A stretch of DNA of 64,000 nucleotides, taken from Sciurus carolinensis (lineage: Eukaryota; Chordata; Mammalia; Rodentia; Sciuridae). The notes under the pieces are model-generated. The model was not told where the DNA came from, did not search any database, and saw nothing but the letters and a program-made list of their open reading frames with translations. The position numbers and the translations under genes were made by a program. Shown one piece after another: positions 58,861 through 64,000 of this stretch. The stretch spans positions 41,415,792 through 41,479,791 of the forward strand of contig NC_062222.1 of assembly GCF_902686445.1 (NCBI RefSeq), read 5' to 3'. Numbering within the stretch: the stretch's first letter is position 1; every line of letters starts with the position of its first letter.

Positions 58861-61800
58861 TCCTTTGGATTATGCTGCCATTTGGGATATGTGCAAATTT
58901 GATGGTTGAGTTTGCCAATAGTTGAAGGAAATACATGTTATGCTTGGAAAGGGTCAAGATGGAATCCTGAATTTTCCTTTATAATCCTGTGTCATTCTTC
59001 CTCTTTTTTTTTTTTTTTTTTTATCATGATAAGTGCTAAGGAAGTAACCAAGAGGACAGAATCTTTCTTTAGGAAGAACCACATCTAATATCTGCATTGC
59101 ATTCTTAAGGTGTGTGGACTAGAATTTCAGAGAGAGAGTCAGTATCAGATCTTTGTCTGATGGCTTTTAAGATAAAAGAACCATTATTATCTAATCACAA
59201 GTAGTCCAGAAAGTCAAACACATGGTAGAGATTAAAATCAAGCATCGCAATAACGTGACTTGGATTACTTGTTCAATAATCTGAGAAAGATTAAAAGTGT
59301 CACTATTCTACGGCCAGCCCTGAGAGGAGGTCTACAGTCCAGTTGGTAAATTAGTCAAAAGGGGCAGTGAGCAGTGTCATTGTGCATGCATATCTCCCCT
59401 TTTCCACTCTCAGGAGACAAACACATCATTTGTGGAAAGAGTCACAGCCTGGCATGCAGTGGGGTCTCTGTATTAGAAGCACAGAGTCAGGCTTGACTAG
59501 CAGCTTGATTCTAACCTCATCAGAGCAGTCCTTTTCTATGGGCATCTTCATGAGTAATCAGGATTGTTCAATTGCTAGCCATAATTTTGTACAGTCTGGG
59601 GCCCCCAAAGGGGTTATTCAATTTACCAATCTGTAGTTCTCCTAGTGGCAAACTAAAACCTAGAGCACTGGAAACAACATAGGAGTAAAGTGGGTTTTGA
59701 CTTGAATTTAGTCATCATGCCACCAGGTCAAGGTGTCTAGGGAACACTCTATGAAGTTTTCTTTTGGTAACAGGTTAGGGGATAAAGTTTTGCCTAGAGG
59801 ATTAGTTACCATTTTTTCAGGTATAGCAGTGGGATCTCCAAGTCTAGACCAACTGTCTTCTTAGATATTCTGTGTAAGTTCAGGTCCATTCAGGAAATGG
59901 AAACAACACAGACAAAGAAATATGGGAAATTTACTATAAAAACCATTAAATACTGGTAAATAATATGGTGACAAGATACAAGGAAACTGTCCAGTACTCT
60001 AAAGATCAGGGAAAGATTCCAGTGAAGAACAAATTTAGAAGATGACTCTCTCCCCTAGGATGAGATTCTATTCCAGGTCTGGTTTGGCCAATAAATAGCA
60101 GAGAATTTTGTCATTTTTTCAGACTACAGCTGATCTTTAGTTTCAGAATACAGGGAAAGTGTTTAGGTGTTAGAAACTATTGGTGTGGTGTGCAGACAGT
60201 GTGAGGTTCTAAGGTACAGGTGAGTGCCTGTTGATCTGCAGAGAAAGAAAGAGTGGATGTACAAATCAGTAGATTGGTGTCTCAGTGGGAATACTCTAGG
60301 ATATAGTCAAACCACATGTATGCCTTAAGCCTGTGTGAGTGGAGGACAACTGAGTGGTCATAGTGGGGACCTTGGTGATAAACCTCTGAAATTCAGTCTG
60401 TAGAAGGAATGGAAGCTCTTGGGATACTGGTTTCCATCTTTACAAAATCAGAGTAAGGTTGTTGGCAGTTAAGCAAGTCTGCTGAGGGATCATGTATTCT
60501 GTCCATGTGACTGAGGCACAGACCCACCAGAAGTCTTCTCACACACATTGACCTACTTGCAAAGAGTCCCTCTAGTGTCCTTTACACAGTAAACTTAACA
60601 CCATCCACTCTACAAAGAAGAAATGCTTAAAGAAATTTCAGTTTGTTATCACACAAAATTGAAGGACAGAATTATAACTGAAAGGCAACAAATTTATAAT
60701 TAGCATCTACAACAAGAATTTTTGCAGCCCTTCCTACTTTTTAATCATTGAGTAAAAGTTCAACAGCAATCAAATGGAAATATCAGAGAATCATAGGGTT
60801 AGGTACTTCATTTCAAGAAGAGCACAGTAGAAAGCTGATTGCTGCTTTTCAAAAGTATAGCGTGTAAGTGAGGGTATATCCAAAACTACTACAGAAGAAT
60901 GAGAGGGAAAGATCACTTTCGGTGGTCAAACTGTGCTGAAAATTGAATGTATGTTTTATTTTTAAGGTTTGTAGACACAACACAATACCCAGATTCATCA
61001 TGTCTTTGATGTTAAAATCAAGTTCCGGTTAATAACAAAAGAAAATCTTGCTTTTAAATAATATTCTTGAATATGAGTTATCTGGTTTCTTGTTTGGAGA
61101 GCGTGACAACTGATATGAAACAAATAAGAAATATTTAAGCATAAGATACCAATCACTGTATGAAAGCCGTTTCTCCTTTCAAAACAATGTCAACTATAAA
61201 ATTTGTATTTTTATCACAGTGTGATAAAGTAGTGAGATTTTTTGTGGCAAAACTGTCATCTGCCTAGGTAATGAAAAATGTTTCCAAGTCCAGACCTGCA
61301 CCAGTACTTTAAAAACAGACTTCATGTGACAGTGCAACTATGCTGTAGATCAGAAGCTATGGTTTCCTTACAAGTTTTCATTTATCTTGTAAGAGAAGAG
61401 TAGAAAACTCTTCCTTGTATATAGAAAGTTAAATGAAGTGACTTCACTGAATTCCAAGCATCACAAATTGCAAAAGATTATAAAAAAGTATTTATGTCTG
61501 CATTTGTATTTATTTATGCTTTTAAAACTTTTCAAATTTTAACAGATCTTCTGCCTTTGTAAGAATTTTTCACTTATAAAATATCTGATATTATGTATTG
61601 AATAATAATCTCTGACTATATGCCATTTGGCTTTACTTCCTGGGTATAATAATTTTTCCTGTGCTCTTCCAGTTAAACATAAAATAGCACTACTTAAAAA
61701 CAATTCCCTATTCTACAGTTTATAGAGAAGATTAAGTCATGTTTCCCCTCTTTCAAAATTTTCTTTACAGTCTTGAAAAATTATATTTTATGTGTAAATC

Positions 61801-63226
61801 ATTTAGAAACTATGTTAAGGAAGGGCACTTTAAGTACAATTATAAAATTTGTCTTCTAGAACTGTGGGGTGAAATATGATGTGATGATTGCAGCTTGTCT
61901 TCCAAATATTTTAATAACAAATACAAATAGGTTTCTTCCAAAAATATTGTCACAATTAATATAAAAACAAAAAAGGCAGACTAAAAAATAGACTAATTAA
62001 TAATTATTAGTTCAAGTTCTTTAAATATTCCTGAAAGAAGCATTTAAAACATAAAAATAATATTATTCACTTGACTTTTTCATCTTTCAAAGATGTCTTT
62101 TAATGAAAAGAATTTTAGTTTCAAAGTTATTAAACTTATAAATCTATTCATTGTTGTTAGGAATTTCTCTGCCATATAAAGCATCCTTGCTAATATTGCA
62201 GCCCATGAGAATATTCTTCTATGTTAACTTGAAGCATTCTATTTCCTTTCACAACTTACATTTCACCTAATTAATATTTGGTTATGGTCTGAAATATTGA
62301 TTCAAAGTTAATTTGTTTCTTCATATGACTATTCAATTTACCCAGTACTACTTATTGAAAAAAAATTATTTTTCTCAATCGTCTACATATTCACAACTTT
62401 GTTACAAACCATATGTGTGTGTGTTCAGTTTGCATATTGATCTACAAATATACTATCCATTATTCTTTTTTATAATGATTCTTAATATAAAACCTTTAAT
62501 CTCAAAATCAGAACATACAAAAACATTAACAAACAGCATACTTAACACTGAAGTCCTGAAAATTTCTCTCCAGGAATAGATATATGGAAACTCACTAATG
62601 CATTTCAAAGTGTGATATTTCAAGATTATAGCCCTTTAGTTATTATATAAATATTGCAACAAATTCACATATATGTATACAAATGTATATATCCATACAA
62701 ACATGAATGTTTGTATCCTAAAAACTGTGGGGAAAGGAACCTTTTATATTAACTAAAATATATGATTTGAGATAGCAGACTGCCTATGCTTCAAACATTT
62801 TTTTTAATGCCTGACATTTAGTTTAAGAAAATTAGGATACTTACTTAAAATTAAATGAATTTGGGTAGAAGTAAAGATGCCACACTAGAGGAAGGGTGCA
62901 TTTTCCAGCTCTTCTGTTACTTGGGATTTAAGTACTGAAATACAGCTTCTCAGCAAAGTGGGTGACTGAAAAAAATTCCTTGAATTCAATATTGGACAGT
63001 AAGAGAATCATAGACACACAGAAATCTGGGTGCTTTGAATACAGGACAAGAAAGAGTACTTCAGAGCCAGGTGGGCAGCACTTTTGGTACCAGTTGACCT
63101 CAAAGGGGAAGAAAAACAAAGAGGCTCAGGAGAACCGTGGAATAGAGCCTAACTGAGACAGAGGCAGCACAGCAAGCTGGTATTTAATAAGTGCTCCATG
63201 TTTTTACAGTTGGTGAGTGGAGTAAT
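58861..63226. other. Unassigned intergenic DNA
   Basis: Includes a 19-T run (59004-59022) and moderately GC-balanced unique-looking stretches (59290-59640 and 59880-60580) with no coding frame I can support. 59880-60230 may be an old interspersed repeat. A small perfect inverted repeat, ATACAAACA/TGTTTGTAT, lies at 62695-62716. Confidence 0.45.
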
Positions 63227-63645
63227 TGTTGTGCCCAGATCACGAATCCCCAAAGACCATCAGGGAGCCGTCTCCGATGCAAAAGCAAAAGGGTCTTTAT
63301 TGCAAGCTCGACCTCGGACTCACAGCATTCACTGACACAGCAGGTACTGACTGAGAGTCCCGAGTCTCGATTCAGTGGGATTTTTATGAGCTTCACAGTA
63401 GAGCAGGAAATTTGAACAAAGCAAAGTACACAGTTGGCTGATCTTCCAACATGTGTGGTTTGGTATGTTTCCAATGGCTTAGGGTACCCAGGTCTTAACA
63501 TATTGACATATATGGTTTGGAATGCTAGGCATTGGCTTGTTAGCTCCCGATTGGTTGTTTGCCAAAGGCCAGTCCTAATCTAGTAGCTTTCCTGGAATCG
63601 GCTATCTAGGCCTGAAATCTTTCATGCCCTAAATGCAGCCTGTCA
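63227..63645 (-). mobile_element. Endogenous retrovirus LTR
   Basis: Read on the minus strand the LTR ends in ...TGGGCACAACA at 63227. AATAAA lies at 63301-63296, a TATA-like CATAAAAATC sits upstream (about 63390-63380), and a U5 rich in 'gacccttttgcttttgcatc' follows. The 5' end is probably TGACAGGCTGC at 63645, giving about 419 bp with TG...CA ends. Just beyond it is a purine-rich run (minus-strand GAAAAGGGAGC, 63670-63660), which would fit a polypurine tract before a 3' LTR. There is no primer-binding-site-like text at 63226, so the left side is host DNA. GC content is clearly above background. Confidence 0.7.
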
Positions 63646-64000
63646 CGCCCCGGTTTAGCTCCCTTTTCGTAATGAGGTAGGAAGCCATTCTGAAGCAGTC
63701 ATGTGATAGCTTTCAGGAGCCTGGAAAATGTTGCCAGACTTCCCCAGGAGGAGTCTGTTGTGGTGCCTAAGAGTGTCCCTATGAGGGCTAACTGAAGTGG
63801 GTACAGAGAGGATTGTACTCAGAGGGATTCAGGTTGGGGACAGAAAGGGGAGTATGGCTCACGTTTTCTTTGGGTCTGGAGACCCATGGAACCAGTTGGG
63901 TAGAGTCCAGAAGCCTGGGAGGTGGGCACAATTACACTCAAGGTCTGATCCTGAGACTACATCTACCAGTGGACAGTATGACCTGTGAGACCTGTGAAAA
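63646..64000 (-). mobile_element. Possible 3' internal edge of the retrovirus, cut by the window end
   Basis: GC-richer sequence continuing upstream (minus strand) of the LTR. If 63227-63645 is a 3' LTR, this is the distal internal region. No viral frame is recognisable. The open reading 63797-63988 on the plus strand is incidental. Alternatively, the LTR is longer and this is U3. Confidence 0.4.

Noticed and set aside
63184..63501. Minus-strand 105-codon reading
   Set aside because: It crosses the LTR end, poly(A) signal and host flank, so it is not a viral or cellular gene.

Overview
This is an AT-rich mammalian intergenic window with no intact protein-coding gene, no cellular RNA gene and no CRISPR array that I can support. 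The longest stop-to-stop readings are either fragments of LINE-1 (L1) ORF2 or chance openings in AT-rich sequence. The interspersed repeats point to a squirrel-like rodent (Sciuridae or a close relative). There are tRNA-derived ID-type SINEs, composite SINEs made of a 7SL-derived B1 part fused to an ID part (the B1-dID type known from squirrels and dormice), and several related L1 3' ends of one lineage. This assignment rests on recognising families by eye; no search was run.

Layout. 1-8465: MaLR-type LTR fragments (697-1045, 3190-3500, 5569-5955), a promoter-bearing LTR fragment near 4985-5259, L1 3' ends and ancient L1M debris. 8466-23500: sparse old DNA with one very clear ID SINE with a target-site duplication (8479-8614), L1 3' ends on the minus strand (11483-11875, 14195-14542), LTR fragments, a MER5A hAT element (22364-22582) and an L1 ORF2 scrap (23194-23470). 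25083-30960: an L1 3' end, MIR, LTRs, an ID SINE and a well-preserved solo LTR with TG...CA ends and a 5-bp duplication (30404-30960).

31450-35650 is the most complex part. An ancient minus-strand L1M was split by two fused, younger plus-strand L1 fragments, and the flanks of the split still show a target-site duplication. Inside the first young fragment sits a second copy of a 175-bp unique segment from 1.5 kb upstream, flanked by a repeated piece of L1 3' UTR. This looks like a templated insertion. The second fragment carries a TA tract ending in a perfect 44-bp palindrome.

35651-50920 is mostly unassigned AT-rich DNA. It holds scattered LTR, MIR, L1, hAT and SINE copies, a TG microsatellite (43817-43868) and a weak coding-like patch on the minus strand (40698-41300). 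50921-54756: an old L1 with a younger short L1 tail nested in it, a B1-dID SINE, a minus-strand L1 lacking its 3' end, and an LTR split by a B1-dID SINE. 54757-63226 is again mostly unassigned. The last 800 bases become GC-richer and contain a retroviral LTR on the minus strand with TATA-like and polyadenylation signals, with what may be the edge of an endogenous retrovirus running off the window.

Nothing here acts as a pathway or operon. The value of the window is as a record of transposon layering and DNA-repair events. I found no evidence for a new biological system.
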